Shown in pieces: positions 5,114 through 6,115 of a stretch of 6,115 nt of DNA. A program made the position numbers and the translations under genes. The notes beneath the pieces were generated by a model. That model worked only from the letters and a program-made list of their open reading frames with translations, searched no databases and was not told the origin of the DNA. This DNA comes from Rhizobiaceae bacterium (GTDB taxonomy: Bacteria > Pseudomonadota > Alphaproteobacteria > Rhizobiales > Rhizobiaceae). Each line of letters opens with the position of its first letter. Positions within the stretch are counted from its first letter, which is position 1. The DNA is taken from NCBI GenBank assembly GCA_016793565.1, contig JAEUMA010000621.1:1-6115 (forward strand), written 5' to 3'.

Positions 5114-6115
5114 GTGATTTCCTACGACTACGACTTCTTCGTCATCGGCGGCGGATCCGGAGGCGTGCGGGCCTCGCGCCTGGCGGCCTCGCTCGGCAAG
5201 CGCGTGGGGATCGCCGAGGAATATCGCTATGGCGGCACCTGCGTCATTCGCGGCTGCGTGCCGAAGAAGCTGCTGGTCTATGCCTCGCAGTTTCCTGAGC
5301 AGTTCGAGGATGCGGCCGGCTACGGCTGGACGCTTCCGCAAGAGGCCAGTTTCGACTGGGCAACCCTGATCGCCAACAAGGACCGTGAGATCGCGCGGCT
5401 CGAAGGCCTCTATCGCGGCGGCATCGAGCGGGCAGGGGGTACGGCCTTCGCCACCCGCGCCGAACTGGTGGACGCCCACACCATCCGGCTCGTCGCGGAA
5501 AACCGGCTGGTGACCGCCGATCAGATTCTGATCGCCACCGGCGGGCGGCCCAATCCGCATGCCTCCCTGCCCGGAGCGGAACACTGCATCGTCTCGGACG
5601 ACGTTTTCGACCTGAAGGAATTGCCGAAGGCGATCGTCATCGCTGGCGGCGGCTATATCGCGGTCGAGTTCGCCAATGTGTTTCATGGCTTGGGCGTCGA
5701 TACGACGCTCGTCTACCGGGGCAAGGAAATTCTTGGCCGCTTCGACCAGGATTTGCGCCGCCTGCTGCACGAGGCGATGGTGGCCAAAGGCATCAAGATT
5801 CATTGCCAGACCATTTTCGATCGCGTCGACCGCAGCGGCGATGGTCGCCTGTCCGCCCACCTTAATACCGGCGAGATCATCGCGGCGGATCAGGTTCTTT
5901 TGGCGCTGGGGCGGCTACCCAACACGGAAAACCTCGGCCTGGAGGCTGCCGGCGTCAGGACCGGCAAGCTCGGCGATATCGTGGTCGACGAATATTCGCG
6001 CACGAGCGTCGACAATATCTGGGCGGTCGGCGACGTCGCCGATCGCGTGCAGCTGACGCCGGTGGCGATCCACGAGGCGATGTGCCTGATCGAGACGCTG
6101 TTCAAGGATAACCCT
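5114..6115 (+). CDS. gor: Glutathione-disulfide reductase, NADPH-dependent flavoprotein (partial, C-terminus outside window)
   Basis: This enzyme reduces glutathione disulfide with NADPH in the cytoplasm, keeping the thiol pool reduced. The first 334 of an expected roughly 460 residues are present and the frame is open at the right edge. Visible: FAD-binding GGGSGG (12-17) after YDYDFFVI, the redox-active disulfide GGTCVIRGCVPKK with Cys43 and Cys48, ATGGRPN (141-147), the NAD(P)-binding GGGYIAVE (178-185), Arg202 and Arg209 in LVYRGKEILGRF where NADPH-specific glutathione reductases carry 2'-phosphate-binding arginines, and the second FAD motif AVGDV (304-308). GTCVIRGCVPKKLLVYAS is the form typical of glutathione reductase rather than lipoamide dehydrogenase or mercuric reductase. 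The dimer-interface domain with the catalytic His-Glu pair is missing. The GTG at 5114 is the only ATG/GTG/TTG between the in-frame stop at 5057 and the FAD motif; its Shine-Dalgarno is weak (GCGGG about 7 nt upstream). It is probably a separate unit from the TIM-barrel gene, though 101 nt would allow read-through. Confidence 0.95.
   Translation, partial: MISYDYDFFVIGGGSGGVRASRLAASLGKRVGIAEEYRYGGTCVIRGCVPKKLLVYASQFPEQFEDAAGYGWTLPQEASFDWATLIANKDREIARLEGLYRGGIERAGGTAFATRAELVDAHTIRLVAENRLVTADQILIATGGRPNPHASLPGAEHCIVSDDVFDLKELPKAIVIAGGGYIAVEFANVFHGLGVDTTLVYRGKEILGRFDQDLRRLLHEAMVAKGIKIHCQTIFDRVDRSGDGRLSAHLNTGEIIAADQVLLALGRLPNTENLGLEAAGVRTGKLGDIVVDEYSRTSVDNIWAVGDVADRVQLTPVAIHEAMCLIETLFKDNP

Noticed and set aside
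4925..5860. Leftward open frame (311 codons) opposite the glutathione reductase gene
   Set aside because: It crosses a real intergenic gap and overlaps a gene with unmistakable FAD, disulfide and NADPH motifs; a compositional shadow.

Overview
The window is GC-rich (roughly 60% or more by eye), densely coding and has long antisense open frames. Together with the protein types (a Tat-exported PotD-like binding protein, a GcvA-like LysR regulator, a rhizobial/cyanobacterial-style glutathione reductase), this points to an alphaproteobacterium, probably a rhizobial order such as Hyphomicrobiales. That placement is inferred from family resemblance only. No RNA gene, insertion sequence, CRISPR array or phage gene was seen.

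Layout. The left half (1-2892) reads leftwards as one apparent operon of three genes. First comes an amidinotransferase/dimethylargininase-like enzyme (2892-1993). It is followed after 35 nt by a periplasmic binding protein of the spermidine/putrescine (PotD/PotF) class (1957-809), and after 19 nt by a PotA-type ABC ATPase (789 to beyond position 1, cut by the window edge). No permease gene is visible; permeases would be expected beyond the left edge. A 120-nt intergenic region (2893-3012) separates this operon from a divergently transcribed LysR regulator (3013-3927). It carries several short inverted repeats that look like LysR-type operator sites. After a 155-nt gap comes a rightward xylose-isomerase-like TIM-barrel protein (4083-5012). 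After another 101 nt comes the first 334 codons of a glutathione reductase (5114 to beyond 6115).

How they may work together. The divergent LysR gene plus enzyme plus ABC importer has the architecture of a small catabolic island. The regulator would sense a guanidino or cationic nitrogen compound, the Pot-like transporter would import it, and the amidinotransferase-fold enzyme would cleave or transfer its amidine group. The substrate cannot be told from sequence. The TIM-barrel protein may belong to the same pathway or be an independent gene. The glutathione reductase is most likely an unrelated housekeeping neighbour. The most interesting points are the unusual active-site end of the amidinotransferase-like enzyme, the clustered repeats in the divergent promoter region, and the unassigned TIM-barrel enzyme next to the regulator.
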